Part shown: in pieces, positions 10,212 to 21,899 of the stretch | Numbering within the stretch: the stretch's first letter is position 1 | Layout: each line of letters begins with the position of its first letter | Source of the DNA: Adiantum capillus-veneris | Taxonomy: Eukaryota; Streptophyta; Polypodiopsida; Polypodiales; Pteridaceae | Length of the DNA stretch: 64,000 bases | NCBI GenBank assembly: GCA_014529385.2 | Contig: CM043956.1 | Location: forward strand, 64,546,620 to 64,610,619 | Direction of reading: 5' to 3' | Notes under the pieces: model-generated | Told to the model about the DNA's origin: nothing | The model's input: only the letters and a program-made list of their open reading frames with translations | Databases searched by the model: none | Translations under genes and position numbers: made by a program

Positions 10212-11700
10212 GATCACATCCTGCATTACATGATACTTGTAGAAACATGGCTCCACACACAAGAACTTCTTACACTTTGGGCATAGACGGTTCTACACGG
10301 CTTAGACCCAATCACTGCCTTTTCTTCATGCAAGAATCATTTCCGCTCACTAGCACATACAAAGAAAAACTTACTTGCATGCAAGCTCATCTTCATAAAT
10401 GTGTGTCCACCCATAGAATCACTTGGACACATGAACTTTCTCATGTATGTATTCCAGCAAAATGATTATTCAAAAGTTGTTCTTGCAATCTCACCATAAA
10501 TTGAAAACATCATGTGTCTTGTTTGCCATGAAAGGACTTCCAAATGATAAAGCATTTGCAACCATTGAATCAAGCATGCCCCAAAACAATGCATGCCACC
10601 GTTTCCAGTTGTGAATGCTCATGTCCAAACTACATCCAAAACCCAGGACCATAGAATCAAAAACATCACATCCTGTTTTGTATTTGATGTACTGCTTATC
10701 AATTTCTAGACACGTGACACCAATCTTATGACCACTTCCAACCTGTTTCTGAACTTCACCTCTCTTCATTCCATACACATTCAAAGCAAAAACTATTGCC
10801 TTTCTATTCATCCAAATACATGCAATAAGACATTTACACAAAGCATGATGTATCTCGCTCAAATCGATCAATATGCAACATGCGAGCTTCAAGAAAGTTC
10901 TTTCAATTTTTCATATATGTTCATGTAGCTCCATGACCCTCACGTGTAAAATGAAACAAGAGATTCACCAAAATAAACCCTTGGTCAAAAAACACATGGT
11001 GACCTCTTTGCTTCAAATCTTTCACACACATAGACACAACATGAAAGGAAAACTCTATACAGGGCAGCTTGTCATACACACAAAATGAATAATTATAACC
11101 TGTTTTTCAGTCACATAAGTTCCACAATTGGATTCAAAATTATGTCGTTTATTTGGATTGTAAACTTTGCATGAATTCAACTTACATGTGGAAGGACTAA
11201 TCCTCTCATCTACTATTACATGTTTTCCATAGGTATTATGGAATTGAAAAGTAGCAGTTGGTCTTTGTTTCAATGGTAAGATTTTCCATAACTTGTAGTC
11301 CCTCGTTCCTTTCACAAGTGGCAGTTGAGAATTGTTCGCTACATGTAAAAACCGCCGTTCGAGCCGATTGCATATCTATTGGTCTTGTGCACAATTTGTC
11401 CTACCAAATCAAGAGGAAAAAGAGACAAGAAAAGTTAAATATTTGTAAACTCTCTTGGCACTTGTCCCAAGTCAGGACCCCCGATATCCACAAACAATGG
11501 TGATTGCTTGAAAGTCCCATCAAGCTCCGCATGCATCTTCTTGTATCCACGTTTCCATCTTGGAATGCTTACATTAGAACATTCTCACTCATAATCACTA
11601 TCACACAAAACCGGCCCTACGGCCTCCAAAATTTGGCTCTCATGCAACTAGTCGAACATTCTGAATTAGAAATACACCAAGACTATGGACTCATGCATCA
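10212..11700 (-). pseudogene. piggyBac-type transposase remnant, copy 1
   Basis: Read leftwards from about 11700 the minus strand shows, in several frames: IVDERISPSTCKLNSCKVYN near 11200 (first catalytic Asp segment, VDE); a stretch ending CDVFDSMVLGFG then NWKRWHALFWGMLDSMVANA near 10550-10700 (third Asp segment and the conserved helix); and CPKCKKFLCVEPCFYKYH near 10240-10280, the C-terminal cysteine-rich domain with C-x2-C and C-x3-C-x4-H spacing. These are the diagnostic parts of the piggyBac (DDE_Tnp_1_7) family, whose members cut and paste at TTAA sites. Frame breaks are frequent. About 110 bp are missing near 11350 relative to copy 2. The gene lies directly downstream, on the same strand, of a gypsy RT remnant. 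Confidence 0.8.
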
Positions 11701-11739
11701 CACTTAACCACAAAAGGTTTGAAAGATCTCACAAAATGA

Positions 11740-12453
11740 TAACTTGATGTGAAGTGAGCTTTTATGTCAAGTGTTTGAAGGCTCGAATTTCAACTTGGAT
11801 GTCCACTTGAAAGTAACTCCTTTCCATTGTAGTGCATGGAGTGGTGAATAAATCTCAACAAAATTTTGGATGAACGCCTTGTAGTAGGAACATAAGCCTA
11901 GAAAGCTTCAAATGTCATGTATAGACTTCGAGTTTATCCATGACCTAATTGCTTCCACTTGGGCAAGATCCATACATACCCCATCTTTTGCAACAATATG
12001 CCCAAGGAAGTGAATCTCTTCCAAAAATAATTCACTCTGCTTTGGATTAATGAGTAGCATGTTCTTGCATAGCTAGTTTAAAACTAGGGTCAAGTAATCC
12101 CTATACTCCTCTTCAGACTTTGAATACGCAATTATATCAAAAAATAATGTACCCATGAAGTTTCTATGTGTGTTCATTATTCTATTGAATGTGGCAAGAG
12201 AATTTTTGAGACCGAATGGCATGACAAGAAACTTATAGAGACCAAATGTTTTCCTAAACTTAGTCTTACGATCATCTTCTAGCCTAATGCTTATCTGATG
12301 GTACACACTCTTTAGGTCTATCCGGGTAAACACTGACGTGCCCTCAAACCGATCAAGCACTATCCTTGCTATGGGGAACTTGTTCTTAATGGTATTCTTA
12401 TTAAAAGTGCAGTAGTCAATGCACATGTGCAATGAACCATCCTTCTACTGCAA
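11740..12453 (-). pseudogene. Ty3/gypsy RT remnant fused upstream of piggyBac copy 1
   Basis: The frame 12073-12432 reads MCIDYCTFNKNTIKNKFPIA, then FTRIDLKSVYHQISIR and FLVMPFGLKNSLATFNRIM. It ends with LFFDIIAYSKSEEEY, where the usual FxDD signature is FFDI, so the active site is lost. To the left (11740-12060), in other frames, come the LGHIV connection and thumb. Nucleotide similarity to 60340-61066 is high throughout. To the right homology with that copy stops near 12453 within the fingers (after the CIDY segment), so only the middle of the pol gene is present. Confidence 0.85.
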
Positions 12454-13347
12454 AAATTTGGCCAGAATAGGTGGTATCTAGCTGGATACAGGTAAAGAAT
12501 TCCCAGGACTTTTCTTTGTAATTTACCCTCTTAAAGAATAAATAAATACTGAAAGGGGTGCCAATTTTGGGGCCTATTTTTCTTAGAGCATTTTAGCTTT
12601 CGAGCTGTGTGTGCGCTTTTAAGTGTTAATTTTTGCTGTAGCTTACCTTTGCAAAGTTCTTTATGTGTGTAAAAATCTAAAGTAAAGAAAGAATTTTGGG
12701 TGAAAGCCATAGCCTACCGCCCTACGGGCCGGTTTCAAAGTTCTGTTGCCAGGACTACATCACTTTTTCCTCAAGAAGTGAGCCTTGGTTGTTTTGGATA
12801 AAGACACAAAGTACAGGAACATAGGATTACACTATGGTTGATAAAGGACACACATTATGGAAGAGGGTTCCTCTCCGCAGGAGAGGCAAGAAATTCCTAT
12901 GGTGTTTGAGGTTGGTGAGAGTTCATGACCACCCCTGTTAGTACCTTTTGGGCTTTACGACTGGGCAACTTGAGGATGCTGCATTCATGACCTAGTTAGC
13001 TTCCGTGGTCAATGTGTTTTTGCAACTGATGCAGAACCCAAGGCTTATGGAGTTCTTGCATGTGCCACCAGTGCCACATCAAATAAGGCAACCTACATTG
13101 TGCACAGAGTCTCTTGAGGCTCAAGCCCAAGTACTTCATGTGTCCCAATAGGATAGGGAGCACTCGCTTATCGCGGAGTCACGGAATCCAAAACAGGTTA
13201 CTCCCATCCTTGAACACGTGGTTAGGACGCCTATTCTACAGGATTTGCGAGTTTATAAGCCCGCCACCTTTCTAAGCTCACATGCTCTTAAATGGAGAGG
13301 GAACTGGTTACGTGACAATGCATCAAGTTTTTCCACCACCCATGGTA
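12454..13347 (+). other. Unassigned segment with a possible gag N-terminal remnant
   Basis: Homology to composite copy 2 ends at about 12453. From about 12990 to 13347 one plus-strand frame has only a single stop. It reads like a gag leader: LASVVNVFLQLMQNPRLMEF, then a Gln/Pro-rich run, then VRTPILQDLRVYKPATFLSS. I see no zinc knuckle or other diagnostic domain. The segment is the left flank of the 5.6-kb LTR element inserted at 13348-13352. No other feature seen. Confidence 0.3.
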
Positions 13348-13352
13348 CATCC

Positions 13353-13529
13353 TATAAGACCTAGGAGACTGTGATACTCCCTCCACCGCCCTACCACCCT
13401 ATATATGGGCCGGCTCCTAACCCTAGCCACAATATGATCCCTAGTCCACACTACTCCAGTCCAAGCCCCCTGGCTCAGGTCCCTGACCCCCTAGGTCGAG
13501 CCTTGATCCTTAGGATCCTTGTCTTGACA
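13353..13529 (-). repeat. 3' LTR of the 13.4-18.9 kb element
   Basis: 177 bp, begins tataagacctagg and ends ccttgtcttgaca on the plus strand. Ends form a partial inverted repeat (gtcttgaca against tataagac). Pairs with 18748-18924. Confidence 0.9.
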
Positions 13530-13542
13530 TTACTCCCCCCTT
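13530..13542 (-). promoter_or_regulatory. Polypurine tract of the 13.4-18.9 kb element
   Basis: Minus-strand aaggggggagtaa immediately upstream of the 3' LTR. Plus-strand DNA synthesis of LTR elements starts at such a tract. Confidence 0.8.
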
Positions 13543-14663
13543 GGAGAAGCGTTTTTGTCCTCAAAAACAAGAGTGGTGATAGACTAATGTGTTCCACAGT
13601 GGCATCCTTTATGGATTGAGTTGTTGTGCATTTAGTCTGAACCGAGTGTAGTAGGAGGTTCAATGAAACCAAGAGTAACATCGTGATTTTCCACATTGTT
13701 TTCCATTTGAAACCGTCCTGTGTTACAAACTCCTATCCTACATAGTGTGTAGACTCCATTTAGAACGCATACAAGCATGCTAAACGAGGTATCACAACAA
13801 AGATGTACCCAAAAAGAGTGCCTCTTTTTACTTTCCATGAAAATAACTGGCTAAAAAAACTTATCAGCAAAATATAAGTCCTTGACTTGTTGTCAATTTG
13901 CATTAGTAAACAACCCCACCATAACTAGTGTTCAAGGTTGAAAACTTGACTTATGCATGAAGTGACTAAACCTAATCGCAAACATGCTTTATCTGATGGT
14001 AAGCAAACTCCAAGTGAAGCAATAAATGCTTATTAATTGGATATCTTGGTGCTAATCTATGCACTTTGCATATCCTTTAGCACAAGATTACACTTTGTAA
14101 TTTGTAATCTTCATATCCCCTTGGATAACTGACACTACTGATACTGAGGCATGTTTCCCCCACGGTTTCCAGGCAGTCTTCCCAGATGACTCGTAAACGG
14201 GGATCATAATATCGTACAAAATTGCTTAGGAATCAACAATGTACGGAATAACCATTGTGGCCAAACTGAGCCATGACCTCTATTGGTGATTGGTAGACCC
14301 AAAAGTAATCTCATAGAGATACTGCACATAGAGTGCAAAATGCTTCATAAGCAACAACTTGATGCATATGCATGCCATTCCAAATCAAGTTTTGCTAAAC
14401 ACTAGGGCCCATAACACCTGGTGTGCATGCATTTAGCAAAAAATAGATCTGAACCTGGATATCCATGATCATTCTTGCCAATACTTATTGTCAATGTGAT
14501 GTGCATAGCACACCATAAAGAGGAATGTAAATAGTTCAGAAAAGAAACTAAATACTTTCAGTTGCAATCATTTTCAAGCCTTGCTGAAATGTTTGAACCA
14601 TAATAGAAGATGAACATATTTAATCACTTCTATGGACAAACAATGAAACTTTTTCATTAACAA

Positions 14664-14879
14664 CTCAGAGCCTTGCTATATGTATAAACAAGAATTTGTA
14701 ATGTTGTTTAGCAGTACTTGTACCTGAACAAGTCATTCTAAGTATCCGACAATTTCTTGCCATCGAAATTGCTCAGAGCCTTCCTATATGTATAAACAAG
14801 AATTTGTAATGTTGTTTAGCAGTACTTGTACCTGAACAAGTCATTCTAAGTATCCGACAATTTCTTGACATCGAAATTG
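14664..14879. repeat. 108-bp tandem duplication
   Basis: Copies 14664-14771 and 14772-14879 start ctcagagcctt and end catcgaaattg. They differ at only two visible positions, so the duplication is recent relative to the element carrying it. Confidence 0.95.
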
Positions 14880-16127
14880 CTCCTGATATGTCGTGCTAAA
14901 TATGGTCTAGAAAATAGATTTGACCAGCACCTAGGGACTTTGTCGTGACACATACTTGAAATAGTGGGTGCCAATGTCAGTCCCAAAGACTCATATTCGC
15001 CACATGTGGAATATGTCTCAACTAAGGATGTAAAAAAAAGAACATCCTACAAGTACAAGATGTACTTGTGTGTGAAGGTAACTGCAAAGACTCTATGATG
15101 GGAGTGAGAGGGACCCTCAATAGCCTTGTTCCACACTGGCTAAACTGACCTCCTTGAGTTCGTAGACTATGTTGCATCCCATGTGACAACATGTGCCAAA
15201 TAAACCCTACAAGTGGGTCTAAAACTGCATAATGCATAAACTTATTTTGGACACTATAGCCCAAATTTCTTGGCTCTTACATGACCTTGTGATTTCTTGT
15301 AAAAGCAAAAACGTATGATAACATAGTTTGTGCACCTTATGTGGAAAAATTAATCAGATGCATAGCTGAAGGTTGAACATAGTGTTCACTTATCCGTAGT
15401 GAAAAGGGCACCTGCCCAAATTTCCCGCCTGCAAAGACCTAGGAGCACGAATTGAAAATTAGTGAAATGCAAGTAGTATTTCACATGTAAACTTGGGTGT
15501 TGCCTTTGCAATCCAGACTCCTTGGTTAAAATCAACATTGTCAAACCCCTTGGTTAAACATTGCAGGAAAACTGCTCAACGAGCAGTCGGCCCTTTGCCT
15601 ATGTCCGTGAGTCCCCCTTGGGTTTGCTCTTGTTGGAAGTTGAAATTTTGCCACTACCCCTTGGCAGTATGTGGACTTCTTTCTTCAAAAATGCAAGTGT
15701 GAAGATGCCAAGAATTGACCATCAACCCTTGCTAAGTGATTTAGTAATCACAAGCTGGGTCTTACCCCAAAATTATATGCATATAGGCACTCCTAGTGCA
15801 AAGAGGAGCGCCACTGAAGTTAGAGTCGTGTTCACAACTAGATTGTTTTCACACCCAAAAATCCAGAATCTTGGGTAGTTGTGAATAGTTGTGCAGTCAA
15901 AAATGCTGGCTTCATCCTTACACCTTAGTAGAGATAAGCCCTTACGAGTTTAAGACGTTCAAAAACTAAACTTGACTTTCACACTTAAAGTGTGGAGTGC
16001 TAAAATAATGCCCAAAAAATCAGTAACGGCAAGATTCTTGCTTGTCCATTATAATCGATGGGTACTCAACTAGAGAGAATTGTCAATCTGGAAATCAATC
16101 ATTGATGGACGACAAACAGATGGCTCG

Positions 16128-16161
16128 TAGCCATGGCTCATAGCCATGGCTCATAGCCATG
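16128..16161. repeat. Short tandem repeat of catggctcatagc
   Basis: The 13-base unit ccatggctcatag occurs two to three times in tandem, with a related 'atggctcgtagcc' just before it and again at 16183-16196. Confidence 0.8.
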
Positions 16162-18734
16162 CCAAAATAAGTGGTAATAGTAGATGGCTCGTAGCCCTTC
16201 CTGTTCTGTTATCGTATTGACATAGAAATATATCAATAAAATCATGCCTAGTGTCACCTTTCTCGCATAAAAGTAGGAAGAGAGAGATAATACTGAGTTG
16301 AGAAAAACCCATTATTCAAATGTGTCGTATGCCTTGTGCAGACCATGTTTGTGTCGTAGCTTATCCTATAATTGTACAACTGTGTACATGCACCACACCC
16401 TCGTAGAGAGAGATACCATAAGTCACATCTTGACCCACTGACCTTGTATGTGAGCATGAACTTACCAGGGAAACTGTAAACACGGCACCTTGCCTGTGAA
16501 TAACAGAAAAAACGTTTGAAGATATCAGTTACTTACCTTGTCCTTGTCATAGTATTTAGTGTTATAGCGGAAACGTATATAAAGATGGAGTGTCAGACGT
16601 CCAACGGACTAGTATGCCGTGCATACATAACAAAAAATAGAATAGTAATCCCTTGGCTTCAATGGCAGTCTCAACCATGTGAGCTGTTGGTATACGTGAT
16701 GTACACGAGTACAATGACATAGATACATCACAATGTGTCGTTGCATAAAGTGTGAGCTTATATCCACATAGTGCCAAAGATGTGTGTCATTATCATCGAT
16801 TTGAGGTACTCAATTGATAATACATTGGCACATAAGAGAAACCGTGCTTCACATGAAGTCCGACAAAGCACTTTGCTTTGTACAACGACTTCTTATGGAG
16901 TTTGTCCAAGCACTTTGCTCTGCCCAACAGAGAGAGATGTTCCAAAATGAAAAATAAAACATAGACAAGAATACACATAACTTGAAATGTACTAACCTTG
17001 TCGCCCACTTGTGGTGAGGGTTCTGGTAGTGTGCTCGAATCCGGTGCATAGAGTGAATCCTTGTCAACATTTTATAGAGAATTGGCCTTGACAAATCGAG
17101 AAGCGTATTGGGAATCATAGAATTGCTCAATATTGATAGAGAGAGCATCTATAGTTGAACTATCAAGAGAGAGTCAACTATTGCCAAACATATTTTTTGT
17201 AACCACCCTTGGCATTGGAAGGTGTAGCATAGTTGGTGATGCCCATCTGCTTCATATATAGTGTTTTTTCCCGTACTGTGGCAAGTAATAAATACTATGG
17301 AGTGACCATGCACCCAATGCATATACATAGGTATGAAACTTTACTCGTGAAAGCCTTTCCTGTGTCATGGTTTTGAGTGGCTTGTCTCTTCCTCGACACT
17401 AGGTCGGAATTACAAGCGTCAACGTTATGAAAACTGTAAGACAACAAGTTTTGACCCAAGCCTTGCTCGTGGTGGCCGCATACAAAGTCCTACTTCATAG
17501 GCAAAATATGCTTTATGTATCCAATGTGTGGAGCCTTGCTCCCTAGTTAAAATTGATGTACCATGGTGCATCTTATGACATTGTCAAAGGAAACAGATTT
17601 TAAAGTAAATTATCCCTGTTGATTGTTGACCTTGTCGAACAATGTACTGAACTTGAGGATAGCTATAGTGCTGCAGAAACAAAGCATACCTATTGCTCAC
17701 TACTACTGACATGCACGATCAAAACTAGCAACAAGCCTTGTTTGTGTATCAAAATGTTAACTTGTTGATTTCCATTCGTAGGTTCCTATAAAATAACCGC
17801 ACATATTGATTAAAAAACCAACTTGAATGAAATAGAATACCTGATGACCATGTGGAGATTGCGATACACATCAAAATTCCTTGCATATCGTATCAAAAAC
17901 TCCACTCCATGGTCATATAATGGGTGTGTTCGTGGCGGTCTAGAATCCGGTTGATGGCGCATAGCCCTTGTAGTACATCGCATGTTTAAAGTCGAACAAT
18001 ATCCCAAGTTTATGTCCGCTCATTTCCATAATCTTTGGAAAACTTATTGCAATTGAAATTGAATGGTTTCTTAAAACCATGGAAAAAATTGCAGGCGTTC
18101 TACAACAAAATGCTGATGCTGATCGCCCTCTCTTTATTATGCATACATGAACGATGAATTTTACAACGACGGAGAGCACCTAGTCCTGTGGGAGTGGCCC
18201 CTTGGGGTGGATTTAGGGCATCCTGAGGGTGCCCAAATTAAAAAAAAAAACATGAAATAGCATGGCAATGGTGGCGAACCTGCAGCACCGAGGGAGAAAG
18301 AGACTGTGGCGGCACCTACAACCTGCGAGGCCATATGCCTCTGTGTTGACAAATCGTCTCCATGATAGCGCAAACCCAACGAGCCTACCTACGAGCGATT
18401 TCCTGAAGTTCGATCCCGGCCCTCCTTTCATGCAAGCGGTTGTTCCCGCAGCCTACTCCTTTCGGCTCTGCATGGGACACTGCCCACACCCATGCCTTGT
18501 CCTTGTTCCCGAGCATGCAAAGGCATGCAAGCACGTCATGCAAGAGTGAGAAAGACATCGAGAGAGACTTCTTGACAGCACCATAGCCTTCTATGAGCAA
18601 GAGAGAGAAGCTTCATGCATCACAACGGACTACCCTTCCTTTCATGGAGAGCTTGCCAAAAAGGAGAAAGAGCAAGACTATGCAAGAACCATGAAACCGA
18701 TCTCCTTCCCCCTTCCATGGCTCCTCCTCCTTGA

Positions 18735-18746
18735 GATCTGATACCA
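18735..18746 (-). promoter_or_regulatory. Primer-binding site (initiator tRNA-Met type)
   Basis: Minus-strand tggtatcagatc, one base from the canonical tggtatcagagc used by the copia elements in this window, immediately inside the 5' LTR. Confidence 0.85.
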
Positions 18747-18747
18747 A

Positions 18748-18924
18748 TATAAGACCTAGGAGACTATGATACTCGATCCACTGCCCGACCACCCTATATA
18801 TGGGCCGGCTCCTAGCCCTAGCCACAATATGGATCCCCAATCCACACTGGTCCAGTCCAATCCCCTCGCTCAGGTCCCTGACCCCCTAGGTCGAGCCTTT
18901 CTCCTTAGGATCCTTGTCTTGACA
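18748..18924 (-). repeat. 5' LTR of the 13.4-18.9 kb element
   Basis: 177 bp, pairs with 13353-13529. The outer end at 18924 is followed by the target duplication catcc. Confidence 0.9.
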
Positions 18925-18929
18925 CATCC

Positions 18930-19851
18930 TGGGTATTTTGCGGGTGGATTTGTGTTACATAGTATGGCTGGTCTTGTGAATTCATCTAAGGTTATAAAAT
19001 CACAGGTCCTCTTTATGGGCCGAGCGTGATTCTTAATACGGTAACCACTTTTAAAAATATTAAAATCCTTCACCAAAAACAAAGGTACGATGCCAGAATA
19101 ATTGAAACTTTAGAGAGTGGTGCTCGTTGCGATGAATCCATTGGTCCATCAAAGGGCCGAAGTTAGTTTTAGAAGATGAGCATATATATCACGAGTTGAT
19201 AGTCAAGGGTCGGATGCCATGTACTAGTGTATTGTATATATAAAGATCCTTGAAGCTTTTCATTTTACACCATCATATGTTTGAATTTTTACACATTGTT
19301 ATTGCAGAAAATGAGAGCAATAATCCTTAATTGGCTGAAAAAAGCTTTTATATATTGAATTGGATGTATAAGAAGGCTACAATCCTTGATTGGGTACAAG
19401 TAGTCCTCTATTGTATAATTGTACTGAAAATTTCATTGCCTTGTTTTATGCATTGGTTTATATAGGGAGTGCATTATGTATTATGAAAGGTTGTTAGTAC
19501 ATGAGGTGGCCAATCATAGGTATTATTGCTTTTGTTGTGGTTTGCAAATAATTATCATCATTCAATATAGAAGCTGGCTATTCTTTGTAGCATGTGAAAA
19601 TAGATGTGTCTTATTGTATGAAAATCGCAGAGGATGTATAATTGGTCCTCATATTTATAATTGCATTGAAAAATTCATACCATTATTGTATGCATAATGT
19701 CAGTAGAGAGTGCATTGCGATGTATTCGATATGTGGATTGACAAGACTGCATTGCAAATCGCATACTGTGTAGATTTTATTGCTTTCTTAGTGGTTGTTT
19801 TTTTAATATATATTGAAAAAAAAATTGTTTTAATTTGAACATCTAGTTCTT
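18930..19851. other. No gene seen; AT-rich DNA upstream of the hAT remnant
   Basis: Short frames only. A plus-strand tgtatatataaagatcc at 19232-19248 resembles a TATA box about 0.6 kb before the first transposase-like codons. Whether it served that gene is unknown. Confidence 0.35.
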
Positions 19852-21899
19852 ATGCCTTCAGTATTAAATCAAAAGCAATGGAGCAAAATGTCGGCACAAG
19901 TGTTACAAAGAAGGCAAAGAATAAAAAAGACCCTGGCAAAGAGTGGGATTATGCTCACAACATATGCGGTTAATATATGGAGTGGAAATGTAAATTTTGC
20001 TTCACTGCAAAATCTCGTGGTGAACCACGTATTAGGGACCATTTTTTGGGTGTGGTGTGCTTACAAAGAATTGTAAGAAATGTAGTCATCCTCAGGCGCC
20101 TACGATTGCAAATCATTTGAGAGAAGAGCTCATCAAAGAGACAGCGGGTACATAAATCCATTATGGATGCATGTCAAGAATAGATAGAGTCAAATATCAA
20201 CTCTCCTAATCCTATGGTGACACCAACTAACCTTGTAGGACAGTCTGCGCAAGGAGAGGAAATGCAAAGCAGTGTTTCTTTCAAACGCCACAATGAGGTG
20301 GACTTGGGCAAATGCATTGGAAATCATTGCATCAAAGCCTTCAAATGTTTTTGCTAGAAGAAGCACAAACTACACTCGACAAAGCACATTTTTCCAATGG
20401 GAGTACTCTAGTCATGGTAGACAGCAATCATTGGAAACATGCATGGAAGAGAATCGGTGAGTTCGGCCCATGATTTTCAGTCCCTTCTTATCACACAATA
20501 TGAAATGATCTTTTGGACCAATGTTACATGGAAGTCAAAGAGTGTGTTTCCAAAATAATACTTGGGAACATATCACTTTCAGGGTGCAAAATTGTGAGTG
20601 ATGGTTGGTGTTATATTCAAATAAGACCACTGATCAATGTGATGTTGGTTTGTCCAAGGGGAGAAACATTCATAAAGGTGGTTGACAATTCTCATCCAGT
20701 TTAAAGTGACAATACATTGTTGAGATCTTGATTAATATAATTAAAGAAATTGGTGATGAACATGTTGTTCAAGTAGTCAAGGGCAATGCAAAGAACTGTA
20801 AAAATTCTATCAAATTAATAAAAAGTGCTTTCCACACATTTTTGTCAATGGTTGCAATACTTACAGATTAAACTTGGTGCTAAAGGATTGGTATACTAGT
20901 GAAGAAACCACATGCTTCGCCAAAATAATTGACATAGTGCGACAAGTCGTGAAGTTCATCTTGAAACGACAAAGAGTGCTCAATTTGTATAGGATGTGCA
21001 TGTCAATTATGTTAAAATTACCTGGTGAAACTCAATTTTGCACGCACTTTTACACACTGGAATCACTCCTACGTAATAAGTGCGTTGTGATTGACACTTT
21101 CAACTACATGGCCCTTGATGAATGACAGCTTCAGAAGATAAAAAAAGTGAGAGAAAATTACATCTCTAAGGGTGGAGGAGTGTAATGGTGCATGTTATGT
21201 TTGTGATTTTCAACCTTGATCAAAAGGCGCCAAATATGGGCAAAGTTTGGATGACCTAGCGGTCAGTCCAAAAAAGTCTAGAAAATCATGAGGAGTTTGT
21301 ACTAGAGAAGGAGTGGTGACTACCATTCTCAGCAAAAAAACAAAGAATTTTGACCAAGTATTTTCATGCAAGATGGAACAACGCTCATAGTCTACTCCAA
21401 AGTGTGGCTTACATGCTCGATTCAAAGAATTGGTATTTATATCTGATGTCCAATACAGAGGTGGTCATCAATTTCTATCACGTAGTCAATAGGCTCTACT
21501 CCAATGTTCAGGATCGGATTGATTGCATCTAAAAAACCAGTGCATTTAGAATAAAAGAAGGCCCTTTTTCAAATGATTTTGTACAACCAATGGCAAAAGA
21601 GCAACCTGCATGGAAGTGGTGGATGATGAATTATGGAGAGCATTACTCAACCTTATATCCTCTTGCAAATGAAAGTACTAGCACAATGTGCAGCAAAATG
21701 CCAGCTCCTCTGTGTAAATGTGACACAACTCTCTCTGATATCATGGGTGTGGCCACAATTTTCTCCTTTGAGTAAAAGTTTACTGGTCGTTGCTGAACAA
21801 AACGTACATATAGTATTTTTGCAACATATAATGCACAGTTTGCATTGTGTAATGGATGGCCAAAAACCTCTAAGTAGATTCTCTCAATGTTATCTTTGA
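19852..21899 (+). pseudogene. hAT-superfamily transposase remnant (BED finger, DUF659-like, C-terminal dimerisation region)
   Basis: Shifting plus-strand frames give, in order: a BED-type zinc finger (KEWDYAHNIC, CKFCFTAKSRGEPRIRDHFL, about 19920-20060); a DUF659-like segment (LSGCKIVSDGWCYIQIRPLI then VCPRGETFIKVVD, about 20572-20700); a central part with LNLVLKDWYTSEETTCFAKI and LPGETQFCTHFYTLESLL (20870-21120); then WNNAHSLLQSVAYMLDSKNW (21380-21440); and the dimerisation region (PAWKWWMMNYGEHYSTLYPL, about 21605-21665). That order is typical of plant hAT transposases, which cut and paste with 8-bp target duplications. Many stops and frameshifts show it is dead. I could not identify terminal inverted repeats or the duplication, so the full element is not delimited. 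Confidence 0.75.

Larger units (their letters stand above)
13543..18734 (-). other. Interior of the gag-less LTR element
   Basis: Only short unrelated frames are present, none matching a retrotransposon domain. The part nearest the PBS (18280-18720, minus) is more GC-rich than the rest and encodes a 71-residue frame (18385-18600, beginning MLIEGYGAVKKSLS) of unknown origin. Between 16440 and 17650 the minus strand several times shows exon-end-like AAG/GTNAGT sequences. This could mean captured host sequence, but no protein family is recognisable. A 108-bp tandem duplication lies at 14664-14879 and a short one at 16128-16161. Confidence 0.5.
13353..18924 (-). mobile_element. Complete LTR retrotransposon without gag or pol (LARD-like)
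   Basis: Two 177-bp direct repeats (13353-13529 and 18748-18924) lie 5.2 kb apart. The 5-bp target duplication catcc flanks both outer ends (13348-13352 and 18925-18929). On the minus strand an initiator tRNA-Met type PBS (tggtatcagatc, 18735-18746) abuts the right LTR, and a polypurine tract (aaggggggagtaa, 13530-13542) abuts the left LTR, so transcription runs leftwards. The 5.2-kb interior has no recognisable gag, protease, RT or integrase on either strand, as in large retrotransposon derivatives. The LTRs differ at about 14 of 177 sites plus two indels by eye, so it is older than elements B and the copia. The 3' LTR terminus is TA rather than CA in both copies. Confidence 0.85.

Noticed and set aside
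16000-16600. Cis-regulatory array from repeated catggctcatagc
   Set aside because: Two to three units only; a simple local duplication is enough.
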